Shown here: one piece after another, positions 29,569 through 38,038 of the stretch
How positions within the stretch are numbered: the first letter of the stretch is position 1
Layout: each line of letters opens with the position of its first letter
DNA from: Kappaphycus alvarezii
Taxonomy: Eukaryota; Rhodophyta; Florideophyceae; Gigartinales; Solieriaceae
NCBI GenBank assembly: GCA_002205965.3
Contig: NADL03000566.1
Location: 1-64,000 of the forward strand
DNA length: 64,000 nucleotides
Direction: 5' to 3'
The notes under the pieces: generated by a model
What the model saw: only the letters and a program-made list of their open reading frames with translations
The model's database searches: none
What the model was told of the DNA's origin: nothing
Translations under genes and position numbers: made by a program

Positions 29569-31391
29569 TGGACGCCTCTGATGCTTTGCGCTCGCATATG
29601 ACCGTATCCGAGCCCTTGGCTCGTTATCGACAGAGTTTGGGCGAGCATAAGGCGGCCTTGGCGGAATTCGAGGCGCGCGACCTGCGAATCGCGAATTTTC
29701 GGGCGGTGGTGTTTGCCCTCGCGGTGTTGGATGGGGTCGCGAGCTGGACTGTTGCTGCGTGGTCACCGTGGACACTCGTTTTGCCCGGGTTGTTGTTTGC
29801 CTTCCTGGTGCTGGCGCATGAGCGGATCATTGTGGAAAAACGCCGCATCGAGCGTACGATCGGCTACTACGAGCGCTGCCTTCGGCGTCTAAGATGGCAG
29901 TGGCAGGGTGACGGGAACCTCGCGTCAGACTGGCTCCCCGAAGACCACCTCTATGCTCGCGATCTCGATCTCTTCGGGCGAGGTTCGCTCTTCGATCTGA
30001 TGAGCACGGCGCGAACCCGAGCCGGCCTTGCACGCCTTGCGGCTTGGCTGGGCGAGCCTGCTGCTGTTAGTGTTATTCGGCAACGCCAAGAAGCTTCGTC
30101 GGAGCTCAAGACGCGTGTGGCGCTTCGCGAAGAGCTTGCACTGTTGGCTGATGGGGTGGCGAGCGAAGTTCATCCAGACGCCCTTTGTCGCTGGGGCGAG
30201 GCACCTCCAGTCTTCGAGCATCCGGGCAAGGTCAAGGTTCTCGCTTGGACGCTTACCGGGGCGGCAATGCTCGCCGCTTTGGCCTGGCCGCTAACGGCGT
30301 TCGGTCCAATACCTTTGGTTGGCGTCGCCTTGGTTCAAGCGATGCTCGGCCGATGGATGAGTCCACAGATCCAGAGTGTGATGGCGGCCATTGACCATCC
30401 CGAACGCGAACTTCGGGTCTTAGCTGCCGTATTGGCGCGGCTTGAGCGTGAATCGGTAGCGGCCCCATGGTTGAGGTCGAAGCTGGAGAGGCTTCGCAGT
30501 GCGGACATCTCAGCTTCGGATGCGGTGGCTCGTCTCGCATCGCGGGTGGTTTGGTCTGACGCGATGCGAAATCAGTTCTTTTACGTGTTCGGCATTCTGG
30601 TAGGCTGGCGTCTTCACTTCGCGTTGGTCATCGAAGCTTGGCGTCAACGTCATGGTCATGCCGTGCGCACCTGGCTCGATGTTCTCGCCGATTTCGAGGC
30701 GATTTCGGCGATAGCGGGTTTTGCCTATGAACATCCCGATTTTACGGACCCCGAGATCGTCGAGGAGTCTTTGAGTTTTTCGGCCGACGCCATGGGACAC
30801 CCCTTGTTGCCTGCCGAATCGAGGGTGCGCAATAGCGTGGAGCTTAGCGAGCAGACTCGGATGGTCGTCGTGAGCGGCTCGAATATGTCGGGGAAGAGCA
30901 CGTTGCTTCGCACGGTTGGAATCAACGCGGTTTTAGCGCTCGCTGGGGCCTCGGTATGTGCTCGCTGCCTCAAGCTGACCCGTATGACCTTGGGCGCAAG
31001 TATTCGGAGCCAAGATTCCCTGCTGGAGGGCCGCTCGCGGTTCTATGCCGAGATCTTGCGATTAAAACAGATCTTTGAGGTCACCCGATCTTCGAGCGCA
31101 TCGTTGATCCTCCTCGATGAGGTTCTTCACGGTACAAACTCTCATGATCGAACCATCGGCGCCCTGGCCCTGCTCGAATGCATGTTGACGACGCCCACTC
31201 TAGGTCTCATTACGACGCATGATCTTGCCATCGCCCGGGCCGCCGATGCTGAGATGGATGGGATCAGCAACGTTCATCTGGCTGACGAGCTTGTCGACGG
31301 CGAGTTGGTCTTCGATTACACGTTGCGCCAAGGGATCGTGCAACGAAGCAATGCTCTTGATCTTATGCGCTCATTAGGACTGCCGGTTTAA
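29568..31391 (+). CDS. MutS-like ATPase with membrane segments
   Basis: This 607-residue protein carries a MutS/ABC-type ATPase domain at its C-terminus: Walker A SGSNMSGKSTLLRTVG, signature region SQDSLLEGRSRFYAEI, Walker B LILLDEVLHGTNS and H-loop THD. The N-terminal half has two pairs of hydrophobic segments (about residues 43-88 and 220-260) in place of mismatch-binding domains I-II, so it is probably membrane-anchored and not a classic mismatch repair enzyme. Such proteins occur in Bacteroidota and deltaproteobacteria with unknown roles. GTG 29568 overlaps the infA stop by one base; ATG 29598 is the alternative start. Confidence 0.85.
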   Translation: MDASDALRSHMTVSEPLARYRQSLGEHKAALAEFEARDLRIANFRAVVFALAVLDGVASWTVAAWSPWTLVLPGLLFAFLVLAHERIIVEKRRIERTIGYYERCLRRLRWQWQGDGNLASDWLPEDHLYARDLDLFGRGSLFDLMSTARTRAGLARLAAWLGEPAAVSVIRQRQEASSELKTRVALREELALLADGVASEVHPDALCRWGEAPPVFEHPGKVKVLAWTLTGAAMLAALAWPLTAFGPIPLVGVALVQAMLGRWMSPQIQSVMAAIDHPERELRVLAAVLARLERESVAAPWLRSKLERLRSADISASDAVARLASRVVWSDAMRNQFFYVFGILVGWRLHFALVIEAWRQRHGHAVRTWLDVLADFEAISAIAGFAYEHPDFTDPEIVEESLSFSADAMGHPLLPAESRVRNSVELSEQTRMVVVSGSNMSGKSTLLRTVGINAVLALAGASVCARCLKLTRMTLGASIRSQDSLLEGRSRFYAEILRLKQIFEVTRSSSASLILLDEVLHGTNSHDRTIGALALLECMLTTPTLGLITTHDLAIARAADAEMDGISNVHLADELVDGELVFDYTLRQGIVQRSNALDLMRSLGLPV

Positions 31392-31393
31392 CG

Positions 31394-31702
31394 GTGCGGG
31401 AAAAAATCACCAAGCTCATCACTGAATTCGGCGTTGTTGCCGTCGTGCTTTGGTACGGTGTCTTTGCGCTCACATGGATCGGTTTTGCCGTCGCGATTCA
31501 GGCAGGGTTCACTCCGGCGAGTTCGGCGGGCGAGCTCGGGGTTTGGGCTGCTGCTTATCTCGCCACTCAACTCACCAAGCCTATTCGCCTGGTTGTTGTT
31601 GTCGCTCTTACGCCGCCGATCGGCCACCTGTTGTCGCGAAAAAACCGCCTGCAGGTACCTCCGGATCAGTGCGAACAACCACCGACCAAGCCTGAGACGT
31701 GA
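31394..31702 (+). CDS. DUF1279 (FAM210-like) membrane protein
   Basis: The 102-residue protein starts with GTG two bases after the MutS-like stop, so it is likely co-transcribed. It has two membrane helices (about residues 12-38 and 46-75) and the DUF1279 pattern EFGVVAVVLWYGVFALTW, then AAYLATQLTKPIRLVVVVALTPPIGHLL. Eukaryotic FAM210 relatives are mitochondrial. Bacterial function is unknown. Confidence 0.78.
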   Translation: MREKITKLITEFGVVAVVLWYGVFALTWIGFAVAIQAGFTPASSAGELGVWAAAYLATQLTKPIRLVVVVALTPPIGHLLSRKNRLQVPPDQCEQPPTKPET

Positions 31703-31706
31703 TTGT

Positions 31707-31727
31707 GGTGCGAGAGGCGATCGCACC
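31707..31727. terminator. Hairpin between convergent DUF1279 and Sel1/MORN genes
   Basis: GGTGCGA (31707-31713) pairs perfectly with TCGCACC (31721-31727) around a 7-base loop, 5 bases after the DUF1279 stop and 17 bases before the convergent stop. It has no T tract on either strand. It is a candidate bidirectional terminator. Confidence 0.4.
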
Positions 31728-31743
31728 GCGTGCGATGCTTCGA

Positions 31744-33765
31744 TTACGGGAAGCTCATGGGTTCACCACGCGCGCTCCAGCGTTGAGCGCTGATCAACTC
31801 GCCCAGTTCCCAGACTTCTTCGCGCGCCTTTGTACCATTGGGATGGTAGAAAAAATACTGACCGTGGCGGATACCGACGCTGTCGGTATAGGGCGCGATC
31901 GGTCCCTGTTCCGGTGCGGCCTGCGGAAAGTCAACGCGGCGTAGGATACGGCCTTTTTGGTCGTACTCCTGCGCTGGACCCACCAGTCGATTTTCACGAT
32001 AGCGGCTTTGAAAGCGCAGTTGCTCATTGGGGTGGTATTCTTTGAATGCGCCGTGACGCAGGCCGTTTTTGAGTGTTCCTTTCTCCCGCGTCTTAGCGTT
32101 GTCGTAGAATGTTTGGAACGCTCCGGTGGCCTCGCCGTGGACAAATTGTGTCTGCCGAGTCACGTTACCCTGCGCCCCGTAGCTCTTCCAAAGACCGTGC
32201 TTGAGCCCATTGCGGTAGCGACCGCTCTCGCTCTTGTGGCCGTTCGTATATCCGGTGAACCGACCGTTGCCTCGAGCGCCGAGAGAATTATCGTGAAGGA
32301 TCGCCCCTTCAGGATCTGTGTACACCCAGTGGCCAACCCGCTTCTCGCCATCAAGCTCACCGCGGACTGCGACGGAACCGCTTTGATGCCATTGAGTATA
32401 CGTCCCCTTCCCATCTTCGCGAAGCTCTTCGATTTTTTTGTCGCCGCTCGAGAAGAAGACGCGAGCATAGCCCTCGACACGGTCATCAACGTAGGTGGTC
32501 TCGGATTGGAGCTCGCCGTTTTTGTACCACGTACGTGCAATGCCCTGGCGATCGCCTTTCTCATAGGTCTCCTCGGCTTGTTTTTCTCCGGTAGGGTAGA
32601 AGTAGGTCCAAGCTCCATCTTTCGTTCCCTCATCGTACTCACCGCGGCTTTGAAGTTTACCGGGCGTGTAGACTGTTCGTGACGGGCCATGAAGGGTTTC
32701 GTCAGGACGTCGGCAGGCGTAGGTGGTCGTAACGACTGTCGCTGCGCTTCCTTCCGGACAATCACCGAGCTCAAAGAAGTCGTATTTGATGCAGGCGTTT
32801 TGATGTCCGGCGGCACAGCTGATCTCGTAGAGCTCGTGGGCCCGCTCACGATCTTTTTCACCACCGACACCGCGCTCGAGAGAGAATGCAAATAATCCGC
32901 AGCTGCGACCGTCCCTGAGGGAGCAGCCGAAACGGTAGGCTTCACGGGCTTGTTGGGGGTTGGCCTCGGCGCCTTTGCCTTGTTCGAGAGCGATCCCCGC
33001 TTCGGCGCACGCCGCCCCAACCTTCAATTCGCAGGCCCGATTGATGGCGCGAAAGGCATCGGCGAGGTTAGCGTCGGATGGGTTTCCCTGGCGGTAGAGC
33101 GAAGCCAAGGCGAAGCAACCCAGGCCGTAGGCGGCATCGCAAGAGCGGTTGAGCAACCGCGTGGCCTGGGCGATATCGACGGGGGCGCCTTGACCCGTTT
33201 GAAACGAGATCCCGGCTTGCATACAGCCCGCCGGGTCCCCGGCTTTGCAGGCCCGTCCGTAGTATTGCAAGGCCCGGCCCGGCTCGGCCGGGCTATCCGG
33301 GAGATCCTCCATGTAAAGATGGCCGAGTTGCGTACAGCTTTCGGCGTGCCCGCGTTGGCATCCAGAGCGAAGGAGCTTCTTCGCGGTGGGCACGTCGGCG
33401 TCGATTCCGGTTTCCTGGGATTGAAGCAGCAGGAATGCCGCGCGGTTGCACGCTGAGGCGCTGCCCCACGTGCATGCTTGGGCGAGCACTTCTTGAGCTT
33501 CGCGGTAGTCGTCGGAAGATTCGGCTTTTTCAAGCATGCTTAGGCCGTCGGCCAGGCATGCTGCCGGGGCCTCTTTCGAACAGCGCTGATCGTCTCGGCC
33601 CTGTCGTGATGCTTTGCTCTCGTGAGCCTCGGCTTGAGTCAGCAAAAATGGATCGGACGCACCGGCTACCGCACCACCATAGTCAACGAACCAGACACTC
33701 AGAATTAAGAACCAAGCCCATCGCCTCTGCTCGGAGCGAGGTGCCTCAGAGAACCGCATCATCAT
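31744..33765 (-). CDS. Exported Sel1-repeat plus MORN/YwqK-repeat protein
   Basis: The start is placed at the first of three consecutive ATGs (33765); they lead into a signal-like segment (RRWAWFLILSVWFVDYGGAVAGA). Residues about 60-300 hold Sel1-like helical repeats, with recurring Cys pairs and phrases such as YGRACKAGDPAGCMQAG and YEISCAAGHQNAC. Residues about 320-640 hold repeated YxNGxLxxxxxY beta-hairpins of the MORN/YwqK type (TWYKNGELQSETTYVDDR, EYHPNEQLRFQSRYREN). Both are protein-interaction repeats. It is probably a periplasmic or outer-membrane scaffold; function unknown. Divergent from tRNA-Arg. Confidence 0.82.
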   Translation of the reverse strand: MMMRFSEAPRSEQRRWAWFLILSVWFVDYGGAVAGASDPFLLTQAEAHESKASRQGRDDQRCSKEAPAACLADGLSMLEKAESSDDYREAQEVLAQACTWGSASACNRAAFLLLQSQETGIDADVPTAKKLLRSGCQRGHAESCTQLGHLYMEDLPDSPAEPGRALQYYGRACKAGDPAGCMQAGISFQTGQGAPVDIAQATRLLNRSCDAAYGLGCFALASLYRQGNPSDANLADAFRAINRACELKVGAACAEAGIALEQGKGAEANPQQAREAYRFGCSLRDGRSCGLFAFSLERGVGGEKDRERAHELYEISCAAGHQNACIKYDFFELGDCPEGSAATVVTTTYACRRPDETLHGPSRTVYTPGKLQSRGEYDEGTKDGAWTYFYPTGEKQAEETYEKGDRQGIARTWYKNGELQSETTYVDDRVEGYARVFFSSGDKKIEELREDGKGTYTQWHQSGSVAVRGELDGEKRVGHWVYTDPEGAILHDNSLGARGNGRFTGYTNGHKSESGRYRNGLKHGLWKSYGAQGNVTRQTQFVHGEATGAFQTFYDNAKTREKGTLKNGLRHGAFKEYHPNEQLRFQSRYRENRLVGPAQEYDQKGRILRRVDFPQAAPEQGPIAPYTDSVGIRHGQYFFYHPNGTKAREEVWELGELISAQRWSARGEPMSFP

Positions 33766-33916
33766 GATCGGTGGGGTTACCACCCAGCATTGAGGTCTAC
33801 AAGCCTCCAGCAGGCTGGAGTCTCGCGGCATGGTGAACTTCACGAGACGCCGATAATACCGCTTGACGAACTCTAGACAGACCCCCAGCAGAGCTGCTAC
33901 CACCGGGCTCGTCTTC

Positions 33917-33993
33917 GCGCCCGTAGCTCAGTTGGATAGAGCGTCGGACTACGAATCCGAAGGCCGTAGGTTCAAATCCTTCCGGGCGCGCCA
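33917..33993 (+). tRNA. tRNA-Arg (anticodon ACG)
   Basis: The cloverleaf is complete: acceptor GCGCCCG pairs with CGGGCGC, D-arm GCTC/GAGC, anticodon stem TCGGA/TCCGA with loop CTACGAA, and an encoded 3' CCA. Anticodon ACG reads CGN Arg codons through inosine. The T arm is GTAGG-TTCAAAT-CCTTC, with one T-T mismatch in the stem. Coordinates include the CCA (33991-33993). Confidence 0.95.
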
Positions 33994-34044
33994 TTCACTA
34001 CCTTTTCCCATCTCAGACAGGCCTTGGACCGATTTTTTTAAATC

Positions 34045-35335
34045 GTGATCGACAGTGACGCGTCTACCATTTCTCCTCACCGCCCTCCCGAGATTGCTGA
34101 TCCCTCCGCAATGGACGAGCCTGCATCCGACTCTGTTCGTCTGAACGCGCTTATTCAGCAAGGCACCGTCATTGTTCCGACCGATGAGGAAAACGAAGAC
34201 GTGGAAACGTTAGAGTTGACGTTTGCGCGTGCTGGTCTAGATTTCGAAAACGGTGAGCCTATTTTGGTTCATTTCGGCGGCCCAGGAACCTCAGCGTCCG
34301 ATGGGTACTGCCCGTTATGCACGTGACATCGATCGGCTTCGAGCTGGTCTGGGTTATGAGCGTATGAATATTCTCGGGTTTTCTTAAGGTACCGAAGTTG
34401 CTCTGTACTACGCGGCTCTCTTTCCCGACCGCGTCGGGCGCATAGTACTTGATTCATCAGCCGACACCCGAACCACCTTTATCGAACTGACCGTCCGCCA
34501 AGCTCGGGCATACAGCTCATCGTTTGATCGCTTTCTTGCCTGGTGTGACGAACAGGAAAACTGCTCGATTGATGCTGACAGGGTCAATGCATTGATCGGA
34601 AACCTTGCAAACCGATCTGACGATCAAAGTATTGAGGATGCGGATCAACTGTCCTCATTGTTGGGTTTCGGTTTACGTCTCGAGACGCGTTGGCCAAATT
34701 TTGCGGATGTTCTTGGTCAAGTGCTGGATGATCCGTCGCTCCTCACTAATATCCAAATTCCAGGCGGTGGATCCGTTAACTCAAGCGCTTTCATCGGGAC
34801 GGTTTGCAACGATTTTCCGATCGACACGGTGATGGAGATCAGCGATGCTCGAGCTGCCTTTAAAAACTCTTACACCGGGCAACTCTCTATAGCAGTACTA
34901 TCCGACCGTCTTGATATTGCCTATATATGTGCTTTTTGGGGCGTCGATGTCAATCCTATCCCTCCGGATGCAAGGCTACCGGCGCCCGAGAGCTCAGATT
35001 CGATTATGATAATTAGTGCGACTGGCGATACCCAAACCCCCAGAGTGTACACTGAAGAGCTGCTTGAAGTGCTCCCGAACGCGGCGTTGGTGAGCGTGGA
35101 CGAGGTGTCTCACGCGGTCTCGACGAGCGGATTAAATCCATGTTTGAACGACGCGGTCATTGAATTTTTCAACGAAGGAGCCGTCTCGGTGTCCGAATGT
35201 CCGAAAAGCGCGTCAACTCCTCCTCCGATGGCGAATGCGGCGACAGTCCCGGCGGGAGACCTGTTAACCCAGTCTGATCAGTTTATTCCAGGAGATATCG
35301 GGCCGTTCTCTTGGAAGTCGTTGCTCGGGCGCTGA
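34045..35335 (+). pseudogene. Decayed alpha/beta hydrolase (TAP-like) with frameshift and stop codon
   Basis: The N-terminal part (34045-34326) shows an oxyanion-loop GGPG. One extra G at 34303-34305 shifts the frame. The next frame continues with ARYARDIDRLRAGLGYERMN and reaches the nucleophile elbow, where the codon after the serine (ILGFS) is TAA (34385-34387), followed by GTEVALYYAALFPDRVGRIV. The remainder runs open to 35335 and includes a late SATGDTQTPRVYTEELLEVLP and a His region DEVSHAVST, as in the TAP-like C-terminal domain. A stop at the catalytic elbow plus a frameshift make this a likely pseudogene rather than a read error alone. No signal peptide is seen. Confidence 0.85.
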
Positions 35336-35353
35336 GTCGGCCGAGAAGTTGCG

Positions 35354-35390
35354 CTGGGTTGAGACCGGTATCTCGGGGAACTCAACCCAG
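35354..35390. terminator. 10-bp hairpin between convergent hydrolase remnant and SYLF gene
   Basis: CTGGGTTGAG (35354-35363) pairs perfectly with CTCAACCCAG (35381-35390); a shorter inner stem is possible. It lies just after the hydrolase stop and 58 bases before the convergent SYLF stop. It lacks a T run and is probably a bidirectional terminator. Confidence 0.45.
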
Positions 35391-35448
35391 TCGCGCTCGT
35401 CACAACCAACTGTGTTTTTCAGGGCTGTGCTTCAGCGTTCCTAAAGAT

Positions 35449-36063
35449 CTAGTTCGGTTGATCGAGGGGCTCGTAATCGAATGTCTGCCCCGCGATCGAG
35501 ACCTCGAACATCGCACCCCCTTTAGAAATCGTAAAAACCGCCAAACCTTTATGGTAGCTTCCCGCGTTTTTTGCGTTGTTGGCGCCGCCGCTGGCCGTTG
35601 CGGTGTTGCCTGCGGTTGTCGCCTTTGCTGACACCCCTGCGGTGATCGCGACGGCCTCAGCGTTTGCTCCAAACTCGAAACCCTCATGAATGAACTCTTT
35701 AAAAGCCCGTTGGTCTTGAAAGAAGACGATTTGGCTGAATACTTGGGCCCCCAATTGCAGGCCGAAGGAAATCCCGCGCAGCTTTGAGTCTCCAACGTGG
35801 CTTCCGTTGACGTAAACCCGGCCGTTGCCAAATGCGCCGCCGGCCACGATGCCAGCCTTGCCCACCGTCGGGAAGACAGCGTAGCCGTAGCTGTTGTCGA
35901 AAAACCTACCGCTGGCCGAGGTACGAAACATCTCAATGGTTTGGGTGTAGTCTTGGTCGTCTTGGGTTCGCTCGTTGGTCGATGCCGCCGGAGATTGTCC
36001 CTGGGGAGTTGACGCACACGAGGCCACCGCAATCACCAACGCGATAAGCCAAGGTTTACACAT
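35449..36063 (-). CDS. SYLF/Ysc84-family lipoprotein
   Basis: The start at 36063 gives a lipoprotein signal (MCKPWLIALVIAVASCAS) and a 204-residue product. The SYLF domain is recognisable by YGYAVFPTVGKAGIVAGGAFG, GRVYVNG, SFGLQLGAQVFSQIVFF and a Gly/Ala-rich tail leading to KGGAMFEVSIAGQTF. SYLF domains bind lipids (phosphoinositides in eukaryotes) and occur in bacterial lipoproteins of unknown function. The upstream Met at 36099 would bury the lipobox and was not chosen. Confidence 0.88.
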   Translation of the reverse strand: MCKPWLIALVIAVASCASTPQGQSPAASTNERTQDDQDYTQTIEMFRTSASGRFFDNSYGYAVFPTVGKAGIVAGGAFGNGRVYVNGSHVGDSKLRGISFGLQLGAQVFSQIVFFQDQRAFKEFIHEGFEFGANAEAVAITAGVSAKATTAGNTATASGGANNAKNAGSYHKGLAVFTISKGGAMFEVSIAGQTFDYEPLDQPN

Positions 36064-36233
36064 ATCAAGCGCGTACACCGCCCGACGAGCGAGGGTCAAC
36101 CGGGACGGACGGGCTCGCTGCAGCCCGGTGATATAAAACGCCGACGAAAATTAGGTCACCATGCCTTTGAGAACGCCGCCGCACGTGACATTGCCTCCGT
36201 TGAAGTCAAACTTAGCACGGCAGGAGTTAGACC

Positions 36234-36902
36234 ATGAGCGCAGCATTGCCCGAGATCACGGTCGTTGATGAAGCCGATGCGTTTCGCGTCGGGCGGATCT
36301 TCTGTGTCGCCAAAAACTACCGTAAGCATGCCGTCGAGATGGGAGGCGACCCGGATCGGATTCCACCGCGGTTCTTTACAAAGACGCTTAATTCAATTCA
36401 ACTGAGTGGTGGCCGTGTTTTCTATCCACGCGAGACCGAGCAGCTCGATCACGAAGTCGAGTGGGTGATCGCCCTAGGCGCCGATTCGTCAGGACCGGTG
36501 GCTCTCGATGCTGTGCAGAAGTTCATTTATGGGGTGGCCTGCGGTATTGATTTGACCCGTCGAGATCTTCAACGCCAGGCGAAACAGGAACGAGGACCGT
36601 GGGATCTTTCGAAGTCATTCACCGGTAGCGCGGTGATCGGTCCGATCTCCAAGACGACGATCTTGCCCACTCAGGGGAAGCTTCGTTTTTGGGTCGACGA
36701 TGAATTGCGACAAAGTGGAAATATAGAGGATATGATCTGGAGCGGAGCCGAGGTGATTGCGAGGTTGTCGCACTATGATGATCTTCATGCCGGAGATCTC
36801 GTCTTTACCGGAACCCCTGCAGGCGTCGGCCCGATACTGCGTGGGCAAACCGGCCGCGGCGAGGCTGAAGGTATAGGCACCGTAAGTGTCACGCTGATCT
36901 GA
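36234..36902 (+). CDS. Fumarylacetoacetate hydrolase (FAH) family protein
   Basis: The 222-residue protein has the FAH-fold metal site: the motif HEVEW (Glu-x-Glu) and an Asp in CGIDLTRRDLQ, with FCVAKNYRKHAVEMGG near the start and SHYDDLHAGDLVFTGTPAGVGP near the end. It resembles FAHD1/YcgM-type acylpyruvate or oxaloacetate hydrolases and decarboxylases. GGAGT lies about 9 bases before the ATG. It is divergent from the SYLF gene and alone. Confidence 0.9.
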   Translation: MSAALPEITVVDEADAFRVGRIFCVAKNYRKHAVEMGGDPDRIPPRFFTKTLNSIQLSGGRVFYPRETEQLDHEVEWVIALGADSSGPVALDAVQKFIYGVACGIDLTRRDLQRQAKQERGPWDLSKSFTGSAVIGPISKTTILPTQGKLRFWVDDELRQSGNIEDMIWSGAEVIARLSHYDDLHAGDLVFTGTPAGVGPILRGQTGRGEAEGIGTVSVTLI

Positions 36903-36924
36903 AGCTTGATGCTCCGTCTGACAC

Positions 36925-37617
36925 CTAAACTCCTTCGACGACGAAATCCGGTGTCCCGCGCCACACGAGTTTCCAACGGGCACCGGGACGGACGTTTTGG
37001 ACGATGCCAGGATCCAACGCGACGAAGCAACGTCCTCCTGGGTGCCGCACCGACGGGTAAATCACGCCTTGGTAGCCGTCTTGACGCATAAGTGCAGCGA
37101 GTTTCTGGCCAGCGGGGTATCCGCGCTCGATATCAGCTTCCAGAGCGGGATGGCCTCGCTCGCCGTGAAGATCTGGAAAGTCTCCGATAAAATCAGCCAG
37201 AAGCTCGACGTAGTGGGCCTCATCTTCCAAACAACCGATGAAGCTGAGTTCCCGCGTCCGATGGAATCCAACTTCTTCGGCTGAAGTCAGGACATGCCAA
37301 GCGCAGTACCAAGCGCCGCGCTCGGGACCGTTGAAGCGGTTGCCGGTCTTACGGGGGTAGGCAAAAGCGGCGTTGATATGACTCTGGCCGTAGACGCGAA
37401 GGTCCCGAGCACGATGGGTTGATGCGCGCTGGCGTTGTTCAAGGACAGCGCTACGTTGTCGCTCCGCCCGGAGGCGGGCACTGGTCTCACCTTCGAGCTC
37501 CGCGAGAAGTTCGGCTTCTTGGTCGGTGTCTACCAAAGCCCGAAGTACCGGCGGTTTATGGCGCGCATCAGAGATGAGACGGACCAGCGCTCGGTCATGG
37601 ATTGAGGTAATGTTCAC
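36925..37617 (-). CDS. RES-domain toxin of a type II toxin-antitoxin pair
   Basis: The 230-residue product has the RES fold. The namesake Arg is in GNRFNGPERGAW, the Glu in SAEEVGFHR and the Ser in YPSVRHPGG. Characterised RES toxins consume NAD+. This one has an N-terminal helical, charged extension of about 90 residues before the RES core, with a likely coiled coil (about 30-65). The gene overlaps the upstream antitoxin gene by four bases (ATGA), so they are co-translated. Confidence 0.9.
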   Translation of the reverse strand: MNITSIHDRALVRLISDARHKPPVLRALVDTDQEAELLAELEGETSARLRAERQRSAVLEQRQRASTHRARDLRVYGQSHINAAFAYPRKTGNRFNGPERGAWYCAWHVLTSAEEVGFHRTRELSFIGCLEDEAHYVELLADFIGDFPDLHGERGHPALEADIERGYPAGQKLAALMRQDGYQGVIYPSVRHPGGRCFVALDPGIVQNVRPGARWKLVWRGTPDFVVEGV

Positions 37618-38033
37618 ATGCCGCCGCGAAGTGCGTCGACGTAGCCACGAACAAGCATGATCTTCGGAAGACCTCCGGCAATCATCGTGTCGAGCGGTCG
37701 GTGACCGTCGAATTGAGGACCTTGATTGGCTAGCTTAACCCAGGAGCGTGAAAGTACCGGGTTGAAGTAAAGCTCGAGCGATTTGAACAGACCGATGAGA
37801 GCGCTCAACCTTAGCATCTGGTCATGGGTCAATGCTCCGGCGTAATTCGCTTTGCGTGCGCGCTTCCAGGTCGATTCCGACATATCCGCTAAAGCGGCCG
37901 CTTCTTTGACGGTGAGCGACCAAGATTCAGCCACGCGGGCGAACGCCTTGAGCGCTACCGTTTGGCGATCGAGAACAGCGTGCTCCGCAGCGAGCCGAAG
38001 ACTTCTTCCCATGGTCGACCAGATTACAGTCAT
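37614..38033 (-). CDS. Xre/MbcA/ParS-type antitoxin
   Basis: The 139-residue protein has an Xre-like helix-turn-helix (TVKEAAALADMSESTWKRAR, about 45-64) followed by a DUF2384-type toxin-binding domain, which ends in the expected NQGPQFDGHRPLDTMIAGGLP. It would neutralise the RES protein and repress the operon. It begins 5 bases downstream of the zinc-ribbon gene's stop, so it may be read from that gene's promoter rather than its own. Confidence 0.9.
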   Translation of the reverse strand: MTVIWSTMGRSLRLAAEHAVLDRQTVALKAFARVAESWSLTVKEAAALADMSESTWKRARKANYAGALTHDQMLRLSALIGLFKSLELYFNPVLSRSWVKLANQGPQFDGHRPLDTMIAGGLPKIMLVRGYVDALRGGM

Positions 38034-38038
38034 GTGGC

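Noticed and set aside
32160..33020. 286-codon minus-strand frame inside the Sel1/MORN gene
   Set aside because: It overlaps the repeat-coding frame, and its composition (Ser/Thr/Arg/Pro) is that of a shifted frame.
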